In this document: piece after piece, positions 29,645-39,058 of the stretch
Layout: each line of letters opens with the position of its first letter
How positions within the stretch are numbered: the first letter of the stretch is position 1
Source: Intrasporangium calvum DSM 43043
GTDB taxonomy: Bacteria; Actinomycetota; Actinomycetes; Actinomycetales; Dermatophilaceae
Reading direction: 5' to 3'
Length of the DNA stretch: 64,000 bases
NCBI RefSeq assembly: GCF_000184685.1
Contig: NC_014830.1
Span: 1,550,001 to 1,614,000, forward strand
The notes under the pieces: model-generated
Databases searched by the model: none
What the model was told of the DNA's origin: nothing
The model's input: the letters and a program-made list of their open reading frames with translations, nothing else
Position numbers and translations under genes: made by a program

Positions 29645-31963
29645 TCAGCCCGCGTCCGCGAGGAGGACGGTCTGCCACTGCGCAGGGTGGTTCTGCGCGC
29701 GCGCTGTCCGGTCCGGGTTGCTGCTCAGCATCGCCTTCAACGTGCCGGCCCGTTCCGCGTCACTGACGTTGAGGTTCATCCCGACGACCGTCCCCCGCGC
29801 TGGTGCGATGCTGAGTCCCAAGGTCCTCCACGGCACCCGAGCCTCGAGCTGGTAGCCGTCAGCCGTGTCGCGGCGGGCCACGACGATCGACGGTTCGTCG
29901 TCACCGGCCGCGAAGCGTCCCTTGCTCACCCGGTTGATGGCCGCCCGCGCCCCTCGGTTGCCGTCGTCCACCAGGCCGATGAGGACATGGAGGTCACGAC
30001 CTGGACGCAGTGGGTCGTTCGCACCGAGCGGCCTCGGGTCCGGGCCGAACTCGAACGACACGCCGTCCCCGGTCCAGAAGCTCCCTGGGTCAGACGTCCG
30101 CACGGCGGTCAGCCGGGAGTCCGTGACGGCCGCGTAGAGGAAGAGCGCGTCCTTGTCCCACAGCATCTTCCACGTGCTCGAGAGTCCGTCGCGAACCCCG
30201 CCTCGGCGATCGACGACGGCGGTGACGGGGTGGGTCGTCACCGACCGCCAGTCGTCGAACTCTCCGTCGACGACCGGAGCCACCGGGGCGCACCCCACAC
30301 TGAAGGAGGTCCGCGGTGGTGCCGATGCTGCCGGGGACCCGCAGGCGAGGTCGACCAAGGGCTCGGCGCGCTGCATCAGGGTGGGCAGCAACCGCCAGGC
30401 GAGGAACCCGGCCCCGAGGACGACCAGCCACAGGACGACTCTGACCACCCGCGCCGGGCGGATCCGCCCGGCAGCTCTGGAGGAACCGCCCGGTGCCCGA
30501 CCGCGCGCACTGCGGTCCTGCTGCTCGCGCTCGGGCTCCAGGAGGTCGCGTTGCGCCCTCGCCTCCTCCGCCTGGCGGGCTTCCTCCTCGCGGCGGGCTG
30601 CCTCCGCCTGGCGGGCCACAGCCGCCCGCGCCACCTCGGCCCGGCGAGCGGCGCTGACCGGGCCCTCGGGTGGCGCAGCGCCCGGCCCGCCCTTGACGGC
30701 TTCGAGGAGCGTCGTGACGTCTGCGTAGTCGGGGCGTTCCGAGGCGATCTGCTCGAGGATCGGCACAGCGGCTTCGGGCGTGGCCGATCCCAGCGACGAC
30801 TGGGCTGCCGCGTAGAGCGACTCCAGGCGTCCTTCGGGTGCCGGCTCCGCGGTCCTCCCCAGGGCCGACACGTCGAACGGCTGACCCGACCCCGACCTGA
30901 CGAGCACGGCCGTCCCCCACTCCGCCGACTCGTCGGACGTGGCCATCGCCTTGCGGACCTCGCAGATCGCCGCATCGATGGGCAGGCCACGGGTCAGGAA
31001 GTAGTAGAACTCGTGGCTGAAGACGAGCGCCGCCCGGTCGGAGATCTCCGTCTGCATGGCGACGACGGACGGCAGGCCCTGGCGCACGATGGCCTGGGCG
31101 ACGCCGGAGAACGCGTCGCGCCCGCTCGTCCGCGCACCCTCACAGGCGTTGAGCACCACGAGCTGCATGCCGTTGGCGTCGTGGAGCAGGGTCCCGAGTC
31201 GTGACGCGCCGACTCGATGGCCGGTCCCGTCCTCACGTTCCAGGACGAGCACCCCCTCGTCGGCGCCCTGGTCGAAACCGCCGTGGCCGATGAAGTGGAA
31301 GACGTGGAAGGTGTCGAGCAGAGCCCGCTGGAGGCCGGTAAGCGTCGCTTCCGTCAGGACGACGAGCTCGAGCCGGCCGCTCGCGACGAGGTCTGCGGTC
31401 GTCGCCCGCAGCAGCTCCTCCTCGTGCGCCACGGCGAGCTGGGGCAGGTCCGACGGGCTCGAGATCATGACGAGCACCCGCAGCGGGGCAGCGACCCGGA
31501 CCGCGGCCGGCACGTCCAGCGCGTCGAGGGAGCGGACGATCGGCGTCTGGGAGGACAGGGTGAGGAACCGCCCGAGCTCGCTGTCGTAGAGGTACTCCCA
31601 CGGGACCGGCTCGAGGTCCGGAGCGGCGTCGAGGGCGAGGCGCACCCGAAGGCCCAGACCCTGCTGCTTCGCGCTCGAGAGGCTCTCCCGGAAGAGCCGG
31701 TCGACCTCTCCGGCGAACAGGGCGTCACCCAGGCGTTTGCCGTACTCCCGGACATCGGTGACCCGGGTCTCGGCCGGAACGAGCCGGCGCGAGGCGATCC
31801 GTGGTGGCCCGACGGCTGTCATGAACTGGGCGAGCTCCACCGCCGTGAACGGCAGGACGAATGTGGCGGTGCCCGTACCGGCAGGCGAGCTCGTCACCCG
31901 GGCCCCCTGCCCGGCCGACGTGTTCTCGATGGAGACCTCGAAGTCGAGATAGTCGCGTTCCAC
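29645..31963 (-). CDS. CHAT-domain protease with membrane anchor and CBM9-like outer domain
   Basis: 772 residues. A CHAT caspase-like domain fills about 100-365, with catalytic His227 (HFIGHGGF) and Cys274 (LNACEGART); VPWEYLYD and AMQTEISDRAALVF are typical of the family. Then come a short helical-repeat-like stretch (about 380-420), a charged coiled coil (438-485), one transmembrane helix (506-527) and a beta-rich domain (560-770; DGEFDDW, LFLYAAVTDSRL, FWTGDGVSFEFGP) that resembles carbohydrate-binding module 9. Topology predicts the protease inside and the binding domain outside, i.e. a signalling receptor. GTG 31963 is chosen because GAGGGGGG precedes it by 5 bases. The partner caspase follows after 4 bases. 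Confidence 0.9.
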   Translation of the reverse strand: MERDYLDFEVSIENTSAGQGARVTSSPAGTGTATFVLPFTAVELAQFMTAVGPPRIASRRLVPAETRVTDVREYGKRLGDALFAGEVDRLFRESLSSAKQQGLGLRVRLALDAAPDLEPVPWEYLYDSELGRFLTLSSQTPIVRSLDALDVPAAVRVAAPLRVLVMISSPSDLPQLAVAHEEELLRATTADLVASGRLELVVLTEATLTGLQRALLDTFHVFHFIGHGGFDQGADEGVLVLEREDGTGHRVGASRLGTLLHDANGMQLVVLNACEGARTSGRDAFSGVAQAIVRQGLPSVVAMQTEISDRAALVFSHEFYYFLTRGLPIDAAICEVRKAMATSDESAEWGTAVLVRSGSGQPFDVSALGRTAEPAPEGRLESLYAAAQSSLGSATPEAAVPILEQIASERPDYADVTTLLEAVKGGPGAAPPEGPVSAARRAEVARAAVARQAEAARREEEARQAEEARAQRDLLEPEREQQDRSARGRAPGGSSRAAGRIRPARVVRVVLWLVVLGAGFLAWRLLPTLMQRAEPLVDLACGSPAASAPPRTSFSVGCAPVAPVVDGEFDDWRSVTTHPVTAVVDRRGGVRDGLSSTWKMLWDKDALFLYAAVTDSRLTAVRTSDPGSFWTGDGVSFEFGPDPRPLGANDPLRPGRDLHVLIGLVDDGNRGARAAINRVSKGRFAAGDDEPSIVVARRDTADGYQLEARVPWRTLGLSIAPARGTVVGMNLNVSDAERAGTLKAMLSSNPDRTARAQNHPAQWQTVLLADAG

Positions 31964-32158
31964 GGCGACCCCCCTCACCGACGGGACCCAGCTCGGATCG
32001 GCACATCCCTGACCCTCTACAGAGGCTAGTCCTCGTTCGGGTGATACCTGACGGAATCGCAGGGTCTGCCCACGTTGCCGCGGCCCAGGATCGGGGCAGA
32101 GCGCTCGACGCTGCTCGCCGACCGGAGGGGGGAGCCCGCTGGTCGGTAGGCTCCGGAC

Positions 32159-32770
32159 ATGCACGGTTGGTGGCTCGAGGCGGCGGGGTGGGTCGGCTCC
32201 GCCGTCCTCGTCTGGTCGCTCCTCCAGACCGAGCTGCGACGCCTGCGGCTCATCAACCTCGTCGGCTGCATCGTCCTCATCGGCTACAACCTCGTCGTCG
32301 GGGTGTGGCCGATGGTGGGCCTCAATGTCGTCCTGGCCGTGATCAACGTGGTGCACCTGGTCGGGATGTCGCGGCACCGGCACGACGCGGCCTCCTACGC
32401 CGTGCTCGAGGTGGCCGGCGATGACGAGTACCTCCGGCACGTCCTGCGCGTCCACGAGGGCGACATCCGCCGCTACAACCCGAGTTTCGTCCACGACCCG
32501 TTCACGGGGGACCCGTCCTACCTCGTCCTCAGGGGCGACGCGACGGTCGGGGTCGTGCTCATCCGTGATCTCGGTGACGGGCGGGCCCAGCTGCTCCTCG
32601 ACTACGTCACCCCGCCCTACCGCGACCTGTCCCCGGGAGAGTTCGTCTTCGGGCCGCAGGGGCCGTTTCGGGCGCACGGCTTCCGAAGGGTCCTCACGCC
32701 GCGCGACATGGTCGATCCGTACTACGAGCGTCTCGGCTTCCGCAGGGAGGGCGACGCCTACGTCGTGTGA
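32159..32770 (+). CDS. YgjV-like membrane protein with GNAT-like C-terminal domain
   Basis: 203 residues. Three hydrophobic segments at the N-terminus (about 5-75) match the YgjV inner-membrane family. The C-terminal half is soluble and looks like a small acetyltransferase-type fold (VGVVLIRDLGDGRAQLLLDYV, then VDPYYERLGFRREGDAYVV, a typical GNAT ending). Function unknown. A TAGGCT box 6 bases before the ATG suggests a leaderless transcript. Divergent from the CHAT-caspase operon with a 195-base gap. Confidence 0.72.
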   Translation: MHGWWLEAAGWVGSAVLVWSLLQTELRRLRLINLVGCIVLIGYNLVVGVWPMVGLNVVLAVINVVHLVGMSRHRHDAASYAVLEVAGDDEYLRHVLRVHEGDIRRYNPSFVHDPFTGDPSYLVLRGDATVGVVLIRDLGDGRAQLLLDYVTPPYRDLSPGEFVFGPQGPFRAHGFRRVLTPRDMVDPYYERLGFRREGDAYVV

Positions 32771-32787
32771 CGCTGGGAGCCAGCCCA

Positions 32788-32821
32788 GCGGCATACGGCC
32801 GCAGTGACTTTCGTATGCCGC
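32788..32821 (+). terminator. Inverted repeat of the dispersed motif between convergent genes
   Basis: GCGGCATACG (32788-32797) and CGTATGCCGC (32812-32821) pair with a 14-base loop between the convergent YgjV-like and thioesterase genes. The left arm is a full copy of CAGCGGCATAC (32786-32796); the right arm is a variant. Likely a bidirectional terminator. Confidence 0.65.
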
Positions 32822-32865
32822 TCAGCCCGCCCACGCGCGCCGGCGGCGGGAGCGCTCCGGTGGGG

Positions 32866-33240
32866 TCAGACGAGCTTGCGGCACCGCGTCATGAAACGGT
32901 CGGGGTCGACGATCGCCCGGTGGACCTCCCCGTGGCCGAGCTCGTCGCCCTCGGCGTCCTTGATGCTGACGAAGCAGACGAGGCGGCGGCCGTCGTTGAT
33001 CGGCTCGGCACAGTGGACCGTCACCTCGCTCCCGACCTGGCTGCCCTTGATGTGCTCGAACTTGACCATGGTGCCGACCGTGGTGTGGTTGGCGTCGACG
33101 GAGTGCTGGCACACCTGGAAGGCGGCGCTCTCGCACCACTCGACGAGCCGGGGCGTGGCGACCACGTCCAGGTCACCCGTGCCGAGCTTCGCTGCCGTGT
33201 CGTCCGGGGTCACCGTGTGCTGGAACTGGCGCATTGGCAT
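32866..33240 (-). CDS. FlK-like thioesterase (hotdog fold)
   Basis: 124 residues. The pattern LVEWCESAAF, TTVGTMVKFEHIKGSQVGSEVTVH and GDELGHGEVHRAIVDPDRFMTRC follows the fluoroacetyl-CoA thioesterase (FlK) family of acyl-CoA thioesterases. The physiological substrate is unknown; most relatives are general thioesterases. Start ATG 33240, with a second ATG two codons later (33234). Confidence 0.82.
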   Translation of the reverse strand: MPMRQFQHTVTPDDTAAKLGTGDLDVVATPRLVEWCESAAFQVCQHSVDANHTTVGTMVKFEHIKGSQVGSEVTVHCAEPINDGRRLVCFVSIKDAEGDELGHGEVHRAIVDPDRFMTRCRKLV

Positions 33241-33310
33241 TGGTCGAGTCTGGCACGATTCCGGACCTGGCCCGTGCGGCCGTCCCAAAAGGTGATCTGA
33301 TCGTCGCCGC

Positions 33311-34039
33311 GTGTCCAGTCCATCCCTCGTGCGGGCGGCTGCCAACCTTGGGCCTGTGGAGACCCATGTCATGGTTCTCGCGGTGGCGGTCGCCTTCACG
33401 GCGGCCCTGAGCTGGTTCGCCATCGCGCGAGGGGACCATGTCGTCGACGTCATCACCCGGCCGACCTTCCCGGTCCTCCTCGGCGGGCTGGCCTGGTCCC
33501 TGGCAACGGGGACCGGCGGGGCGGAGGTCCCCGTCGCCGGCGGTCCGGTCGCGGTCCTGCAGCCCGTCCTCGTGGCGCTCGCGCTCCAGCTGGTCGTCGA
33601 CGCGCTGCTGCTCACCGCGACCGAGCGGCGCTACCTGCTGGCGCTCTGGGTCTCGGTGCTCGCGCACATCGCGTGGGCGTGGGCCGTCGTCTCCTCGCCG
33701 GGCTCGGCCGGGTTCCGCTGGTGGGTTCCCCTCGCCCTCCTCGGGCTGGGTGTCCTGCACGGCCGGTGGGGGCGGGACGTCGTCCGGTTCTCGGGACGGC
33801 AGCGCGGCCTGGTCCTGCTGCAGCTGCTCTCCCTCGCGGTCCTCGTGGTCGTGGCCGCCTGGCAGCAGGATCGCGAGGTCCTCGGTGGGTCCGGTCTCCT
33901 GCTGGCCTCGTACCTCCTGCTGGGCCACGACCGCTTCGTGCGGGAACGGCGGTGGGCGCCCGTCCTCGTCCTCGTCCTCTACCACTCGGCCCTGGCGCTG
34001 CTCGTCGTCGGGCTGCTCGGAGCCACCGCATCCGGCTGA
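33311..34039 (+). CDS. YhhN/lysoplasmalogenase-like membrane protein
   Basis: 242 residues and about eight hydrophobic segments. The end (GLLLASYLLLGHDRFVRERRWAPVLVLVLYHSALALLVVGLL) follows the YhhN C-terminal pattern, including the Asp-Arg-Phe and Tyr-His pairs. Family members hydrolyse lysoplasmalogens; activity here is inferred. GTG at 33311 is the longest start; an in-frame GTG at 33356 preceded by CAACCT at 7 bases could be a leaderless start that drops 15 non-hydrophobic residues. Confidence 0.72.
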   Translation: MSSPSLVRAAANLGPVETHVMVLAVAVAFTAALSWFAIARGDHVVDVITRPTFPVLLGGLAWSLATGTGGAEVPVAGGPVAVLQPVLVALALQLVVDALLLTATERRYLLALWVSVLAHIAWAWAVVSSPGSAGFRWWVPLALLGLGVLHGRWGRDVVRFSGRQRGLVLLQLLSLAVLVVVAAWQQDREVLGGSGLLLASYLLLGHDRFVRERRWAPVLVLVLYHSALALLVVGLLGATASG

Positions 34040-34129
34040 GCCGACCAGCCGGGGCGGATGCCGCTGGGCTCGGTCCCAGCGCGCGGCACCCACGGCGGCG
34101 GGGCTCGGTCCTGCGCTAACCTTGGGCGC

Positions 34130-34165
34130 ATGGCTGGTCAGCTGCTCCTTCCGCAGCCGCGTTGA
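34130..34165 (+). CDS. Leucine leader peptide of leuS attenuator
   Basis: An 11-residue ORF reading MAGQLLLPQPR with three consecutive leucine codons (CTG CTC CTT). A TAACCT box lies 7 bases before the ATG, so the RNA probably starts at the ATG (leaderless). The stop is followed by a GCCGG/CCGGC hairpin (34171-34184) and a terminator (34197-34223) before leuS. Ribosome stalling at the Leu codons when charged tRNA-Leu is scarce would favour an antiterminator and leuS expression; leader-peptide attenuation of amino-acid genes is known in actinobacteria. Confidence 0.8.
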   Translation: MAGQLLLPQPR

Positions 34166-34196
34166 CCAAGGCCGGGTCCCCGGCATCGACGCGGCC

Positions 34197-34223
34197 CCCC
34201 TCCTGTGCGAGGGGTTTTCTTTT
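34197..34223 (+). terminator. Attenuator terminator upstream of leuS
   Basis: CCCCTC, loop CTGTGC, GAGGGG followed by TTTTCTTTT: a short GC stem with a T-tract, rare in this GC-rich window, ending 38 bases before the leuS start. With the leader peptide at 34130 it forms a transcription attenuator. Confidence 0.85.
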
Positions 34224-34261
34224 GTCCCGGCAGTGCTGACCCACCTGACCAGAGAGAAGAC

Positions 34262-37216
34262 ATGAGCGAGCAGACGCAGACCAACGAGACGCCGTTCCGC
34301 TACACCGCCGCGATGGCCGCGGCCATCGAGGTCGCCTGGCAGGACAGGTGGGAGGAGCAGGGCACGTTCGACGCGCCGAACCCGGCCGGTCCCTGGGCGC
34401 AGCCGGACGAGGTGGCGCAGCGCGGGGAGAAGCTCGTCGTCCTCGACATGTTCCCCTATCCCTCCGGAGCAGGCCTCCACGTCGGTCACCCGCTCGGCTA
34501 CATCGCGACCGACGTCTACTCGCGCCTCCACCGGATGCTCGGCAAGAACGTCCTCCACGCGCTCGGCTACGACGCGTTCGGGCTGCCGGCCGAGCAGTTC
34601 GCCGTGCAGACGGGACAGCACCCGAGGAAGACGACCGAGGAGAACATGACCGTCATGCGGCGCCAGCTGCGCCGACTCGGTCTGGGCTTCGACAACCGCC
34701 GCACCTTCGCGACGATCGACGAGAACTACTACAAGTGGACCCAGTGGATCTTCCTCCAGATCTGGGACGCGTGGTACGACGAGGACGCCGAGCGGCCCGA
34801 CGGCGGCCGGGGCAGGGCGCGACCGATCAGCGAGCTCGTCGAGGAGCTCGAGTCGGGGCGTCGGGCCGTGCTCACCGAGGACGGCCGCCCGTGGTCCGAG
34901 CTGACGGCCACCGAGAAGGCCGAGGAGCTCGACGGCCACCGCCTGGCCTACCGGTCCGAGGCCCCGGTCAACTGGTGCCCCGGACTCGGGACCGTCCTGT
35001 CCAACGAGGAGGTCACCAACGAGGGCCGCTCCGAGCGCGGCAACTTCCCGGTCTTCCGTCGCAACCTGTCCCAGTGGATGATGCGGATCACGGCGTACGC
35101 CGACCGTCTCGCCGACGACCTCGACCGGGTCGACTGGCCCGAGAAGGTCAAGCTCATGCAGCGCAACTGGATCGGGCGGTCCCAGGGTGCGCGCGTGCGG
35201 TTCCCCGTCGTCACCGTTGCCGGCGACAAGACCGACATCGAGGTCTTCACCACTCGCCCGGACACCCTCTTCGGTGCGACCTTCATGGTGATCGCCCCGG
35301 AGCACCCGCTCGTGGACCGCCTGGTGCCCGAAGGTGACTGGCCAGACGGCACGCACGAGGACTGGCGCGGAGCCGATCCCGTTGCCGCGGCGACCCCGCG
35401 CTCCGCGGTCGCCGCCTACCAGCTCGCGGCCTCGCGCAAGGGAGACGTCGAGCGGCAGACCGAGGGCAAGGACAAGACCGGCGTCTTCACCGGCAGCTGG
35501 GCGACCAACCCGCTGAACGGAGAGGCGATCCCCGTCTTCGTCGCCGACTACGTCCTCATGGGCTACGGCACCGGCGCGATCATGGCGGTCCCCGGCCATG
35601 ACGTGCGCGACTTCGAGTACGCCACGAAGTTCTCCCTCCCGATCCGCCGGGTCGTCGCCCCCTCGGTCGAGGAGGCCGACGGGCCGCTCGAGGAGGCCTT
35701 CGTCGGCGCGGGGTTGGCGGTCAACTCCGCCAACGACCACGTCGACCTCAACGGTCTGGCGCTCGACGAGGCCAAGGAGCGCATCATCGAGGCGCTCGAG
35801 CGCGACGGGATCGGCGAGGGCGCGGTCACCTACCGGATCCGCGACTGGCTCTTCAGCCGGCAGCGCTACTGGGGAGAGCCGTTCCCGATCATGTTCGACG
35901 AGGACGGGGTGTCGTACCCAGTTCTCGAGGACGAGCTGCCGCTGACCCTGCCGGAGGTGCCGGACTACAGCCCGAAGACCTTCGACCCGGACGACGCGAC
36001 GAGCAGCCCGGAGCCGCCGCTCTCGCGCGTGCCGGAGTGGGTCAACGTCGAGGCCGACCTCGGGGACGGTCGCGGGATGCGACGCTTCCGCCGCGAGACC
36101 AACACCATGCCCAACTGGGCGGGGTCGTGCTGGTACTACTTCCGCTACCTCGACCCGGCCAATGACGAGAAGTTCGTCGACCCGGCCAACGAGGCGTACT
36201 GGCTGGCGAAGCAGGCGGCTCCCGTTGCTGGCGCGCCGGCCGGCACCCTGGACCCCGGCGGCGTCGACCTCTACGTCGGCGGCGTCGAGCATGCGGTCCT
36301 GCACCTGCTCTACGCGCGGTTCTGGCACAAGGTGCTCTTCGACCTCGGCCACGTCCAGAGCGAGGAGCCGTTCCGCAAGTACTTCTCCCAAGGCTACATC
36401 CAGGCGTACGCCTACACCGACAGCCGTGGACAGTACGTGCCGGCCGCCGAGGTGGAGGAGCAGCCGGGTGCGCAGGGTGCCGAGTCGACGTTCAGCTGGC
36501 GGGGGGAGCCGGTCAACCGGGAGTACGGCAAGATCGGCAAGTCGCTGAAGAACTCCGTGAGCCCCGACGAGATGTACGACGCCTACGGCGCCGACACGTT
36601 CCGGCTCTACGAGATGTCGATGGGCCCGCTCGAGCTGTCCAAGCCGTGGGAGACGCGCGCCGTCGTCGGGTCGCAGCGCTTCCTGCAACGCTTGTGGCGC
36701 AACGTGGTCGACGAGGTCACGGGTGACGTCCGCGTCGCTGACATCGCTCCCGACCAGGCCCTGACGACGCAGCTGCACCGCACCATCGCGGGCGTGCGCG
36801 AGGACTTCGAGGGCCTGCGCTTCAACACGGCGATCGCCAAGCTGATCGAGCTCAACAACGCCGTGACCAAGCTCGACGTGCCGCCTCGCGAGGTCATGGA
36901 GGCGCTCGTCCTGATGATCGCGCCCGTGGCGCCGCACATCGCCGAGGAGCTGTGGTCCAGGCTCGGTCACCCGGGCGGGGTGTCCTACGTGCCGTTCCCC
37001 GTGAGCGACGCGTCCAAGATCGTGGAGGAGCAGGTCACCTGCGTCATCCAGATCAAGGGCAAGGTCCGGGACCGCGTCGAGGTGCCGCCGGACATCAGCG
37101 AGGACGACCTGCGGGAGCTCGCCCTGTCGCGAGAGAAGGTCAGGGTGGCCACCGAGAGCGGGATCCGCACCGTGATCGTGCGGGCGCCCAAGCTCGTCAA
37201 CGTCGTCCCGCTCTGA
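34262..37216 (+). CDS. leuS: Leucyl-tRNA synthetase
   Basis: Class I synthetase charging tRNA-Leu. 984 residues, long but usual for actinobacteria. HIGH motif is HVGH (73-76, in [15 protein letters not shown]); the KMSKS counterpart is KIGKS (757-761). The CP1 editing domain is present ([26 protein letters not shown]), with a zinc-less, anticodon-binding C-terminal region. ATG 34262 follows an AGAGAGAAGA ribosome-binding site. Expression is probably controlled by the leucine attenuator in front. Confidence 0.97.
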   Translation: MSEQTQTNETPFRYTAAMAAAIEVAWQDRWEEQGTFDAPNPAGPWAQPDEVAQRGEKLVVLDMFPYPSGAGLHVGHPLGYIATDVYSRLHRMLGKNVLHALGYDAFGLPAEQFAVQTGQHPRKTTEENMTVMRRQLRRLGLGFDNRRTFATIDENYYKWTQWIFLQIWDAWYDEDAERPDGGRGRARPISELVEELESGRRAVLTEDGRPWSELTATEKAEELDGHRLAYRSEAPVNWCPGLGTVLSNEEVTNEGRSERGNFPVFRRNLSQWMMRITAYADRLADDLDRVDWPEKVKLMQRNWIGRSQGARVRFPVVTVAGDKTDIEVFTTRPDTLFGATFMVIAPEHPLVDRLVPEGDWPDGTHEDWRGADPVAAATPRSAVAAYQLAASRKGDVERQTEGKDKTGVFTGSWATNPLNGEAIPVFVADYVLMGYGTGAIMAVPGHDVRDFEYATKFSLPIRRVVAPSVEEADGPLEEAFVGAGLAVNSANDHVDLNGLALDEAKERIIEALERDGIGEGAVTYRIRDWLFSRQRYWGEPFPIMFDEDGVSYPVLEDELPLTLPEVPDYSPKTFDPDDATSSPEPPLSRVPEWVNVEADLGDGRGMRRFRRETNTMPNWAGSCWYYFRYLDPANDEKFVDPANEAYWLAKQAAPVAGAPAGTLDPGGVDLYVGGVEHAVLHLLYARFWHKVLFDLGHVQSEEPFRKYFSQGYIQAYAYTDSRGQYVPAAEVEEQPGAQGAESTFSWRGEPVNREYGKIGKSLKNSVSPDEMYDAYGADTFRLYEMSMGPLELSKPWETRAVVGSQRFLQRLWRNVVDEVTGDVRVADIAPDQALTTQLHRTIAGVREDFEGLRFNTAIAKLIELNNAVTKLDVPPREVMEALVLMIAPVAPHIAEELWSRLGHPGGVSYVPFPVSDASKIVEEQVTCVIQIKGKVRDRVEVPPDISEDDLRELALSREKVRVATESGIRTVIVRAPKLVNVVPL

Positions 37217-37253
37217 GGAAGGGCACCATGCCGTATGCCGCTGAGCTGGCCGG

Positions 37254-38285
37254 GTGCCCACGGTGACCACCGAGGGCTCCCGGCCGACCGACCGCCTGGG
37301 CGACCGGCTGGGCGAGCTGGTCGGCCAGCGGTTGCGCCGCTGGTCGAGGAACCGGGCCGCCGACCTGGCTCGCGAGGAGGCGGAGCCGCCTCGGGTCGAC
37401 GTGCGGCTCGTCACCGACTCGACGGCCTACCTGCCCGAGGACCTGGTGACGGAGCACCGGATCGAGGTGGTCCCGCTCCACGTCGTCGTCGCGGGCCGCG
37501 AGCACGTCGAGGGTCGTGACATCACGGCCGCACAGGTCGCCGCCGCATTGAACGAGTACACCATCGTCACGACCTCACGTCCGAGCCCCGCCGTCTTCGC
37601 TGAGGTGTACTCCCGGCTCGCCGCCGAGGGCGCCACCCACGTGGTGTCGGTGCACCTGTCCAGCCAGATGTCCGGCACCTATGAGGCGGCCACGCTCGCC
37701 GCCGCGGAGGCGTCGGTGCCCGTCGTCGCGATCGACAGCGAGACGATCGGCATGGCGATGGGCTTCGCCGTCATCGCGGGGGCCGAGCGCGCCTCGCGGG
37801 GCGGTGGCCTCGAGTCGGTGCTCGCCGCGGTGAACTCACGCCTCGGACCGTCGTCGGTGACCTTCTACGTCCACACCCTCGAGCACCTGCGTCGCGGCGG
37901 CCGGATCGGCGCAGCGTCAGCCCTGCTCGGCTCAGCGCTCGCGATCAAGCCGATCCTCTCGGTGCGCGACGGTCGAATCGTCCCCGTCGAGAAGGTCCGG
38001 ACGTCGGCTCGGGCCATCGCCCGCCTCGTCGCGCTCGCGGTCGAGCAGGCCGAGGCGTCGGGCGTGGCGGTCGACATCGCCGTGCACCACCTCGACTCCG
38101 CCGACCGGGCCGAGGCGGTCGCGACGCAGCTCCGCGAACGGGTCCGGGGCGCCCGGTCGGTCCTCGTCCTCGAGCTCGGGGCCGTCGTCGGCGCTCACGT
38201 CGGGCCCGGCACCGTGGCGGTCGCCGTGTCCCCGCGGCCCGGGGACGTGCTCGAGCCGCAGGACGCCGGGGTCGACCCGCTGTGA
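37254..38285 (+). CDS. DegV family fatty-acid-binding protein
   Basis: 343 residues. DegV proteins bind fatty acids (FakB type). Seen are VRLVTDSTAYLPEDL, VTTSRPSPAVFAEVY, VVSVHLSSQMSGTYEAA and FYVHTLEHLRRGGRIGAASALLGSALAIKPIL. About 45 basic residues precede the fold. GTG 37254 or 37263 may be the start. The upstream 30 bases carry a dispersed-motif copy (37233-37243) between a GAGGAAGGG sequence and the start, as if inserted there. plsY overlaps the stop, joining the gene to lipid synthesis. Confidence 0.9.
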   Translation: MPTVTTEGSRPTDRLGDRLGELVGQRLRRWSRNRAADLAREEAEPPRVDVRLVTDSTAYLPEDLVTEHRIEVVPLHVVVAGREHVEGRDITAAQVAAALNEYTIVTTSRPSPAVFAEVYSRLAAEGATHVVSVHLSSQMSGTYEAATLAAAEASVPVVAIDSETIGMAMGFAVIAGAERASRGGGLESVLAAVNSRLGPSSVTFYVHTLEHLRRGGRIGAASALLGSALAIKPILSVRDGRIVPVEKVRTSARAIARLVALAVEQAEASGVAVDIAVHHLDSADRAEAVATQLRERVRGARSVLVLELGAVVGAHVGPGTVAVAVSPRPGDVLEPQDAGVDPL

Positions 38286-38884
38286 ACGGGGCCACCCCCG
38301 CGGTCCTCGGGGGAGCGGTGGTGGTGGCCTTCCTCATCGGTTCGGTGAACCCGGCCACGATCGCGGCCCGTCTCCTCGGCAAGGACCTGACGGCCTCCGG
38401 CTCCGGCAACCCGGGAGCGACCAACGCCGGTCGGGTCCTCGGCCGCCGGTGGGGAGTGCTCGTCGGGGTGCTGGATGTGCTCAAGGGTCTGGCCCCGACG
38501 TTCTTCGCTGGTCAGTGGTTCGGGGCGCACGCGGCCTACGCCGTGGGTCTCGCCGCGATCCTCGGGCACATCTTCTCGCCGTTCCTGCACGGTCGTGGCG
38601 GCAAGGGGGTGGCCACGACCCTCGGTGCCATCCTCGGTGTGCACCCGTGGGTCGCGATCGTCGTGCTCGGGGTGTTCGCGGTCGCGGTCGTGCTGACGCG
38701 CTGGGTGGCGGCCGGCTCGATCTTCGCAGCGCTCGGACTGCTCGTGACGGCTGGGGTCGTCCTCGCGGGACGGGCGCCGGGTGACCTGTGGACCGGCCTG
38801 TGGCTCATCGCGATCGCGCTCGTCGTGCTGTGGCGGCACGACAAGAACGTCATCGGCTGGTGGCGGCAGCGCCACCTCCACTGA
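38282..38884 (+). CDS. plsY: Glycerol-3-phosphate acyltransferase PlsY
   Basis: Membrane enzyme that acylates glycerol-3-phosphate from acyl-phosphate, the first step of phospholipid synthesis. 200 residues with GSGNPGATNAGRVLG, FSPFLHGRGGKGVATTLG and a late VVLWRHDKNVI, the three conserved PlsY loops, and about five helices. GTG start overlaps degV (GTGA). Pairing with a DegV/FakB-type protein suggests a shared lipid role. Confidence 0.94.
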   Translation: MNGATPAVLGGAVVVAFLIGSVNPATIAARLLGKDLTASGSGNPGATNAGRVLGRRWGVLVGVLDVLKGLAPTFFAGQWFGAHAAYAVGLAAILGHIFSPFLHGRGGKGVATTLGAILGVHPWVAIVVLGVFAVAVVLTRWVAAGSIFAALGLLVTAGVVLAGRAPGDLWTGLWLIAIALVVLWRHDKNVIGWWRQRHLH

Positions 38885-38900
38885 CCCACGCAGCCAGCCC

Positions 38901-39031
38901 CCGTCGAGTGTGCACTTCCTGCCGCCCCGACCTCCGTCGAGTGTGCACTTCCTGCCGCCCCGACCTCCGTCGAGTGTGCACTTCCTGCCGGATCCTTCTC
39001 TTCCCCGGCGGCAGGTACTGCACACTCGACG
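38901..39031 (+). repeat. 33-bp tandem repeat plus inverted copy, GAACTGC-like ACAC-TCGA family
   Basis: Three direct copies of CCGTCGAGTGTGCACTTCC and the following bases start at 38901, 38934 and 38967 (33-base period); an inverted copy (…GCACACTCGACG) lies at 39006-39031. The array can form a long hairpin between the convergent plsY and purU genes and may act as terminator. No unique spacers. Related copies lie at 50889-50932. Confidence 0.88.
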
Positions 39032-39058
39032 AGCGGCGAGCGCGGCGGTGAACGCGGC

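Noticed and set aside
33173-37414. 1413-codon minus-strand open frame opposite leuS
   Set aside because: Low-complexity composition typical of reverse-strand reading of high-GC genes; leuS on the plus strand is certain.
38901-39031. 33-bp repeats resembling a CRISPR array
   Set aside because: The full 33 bases repeat with no spacer diversity, and an inverted copy is present.
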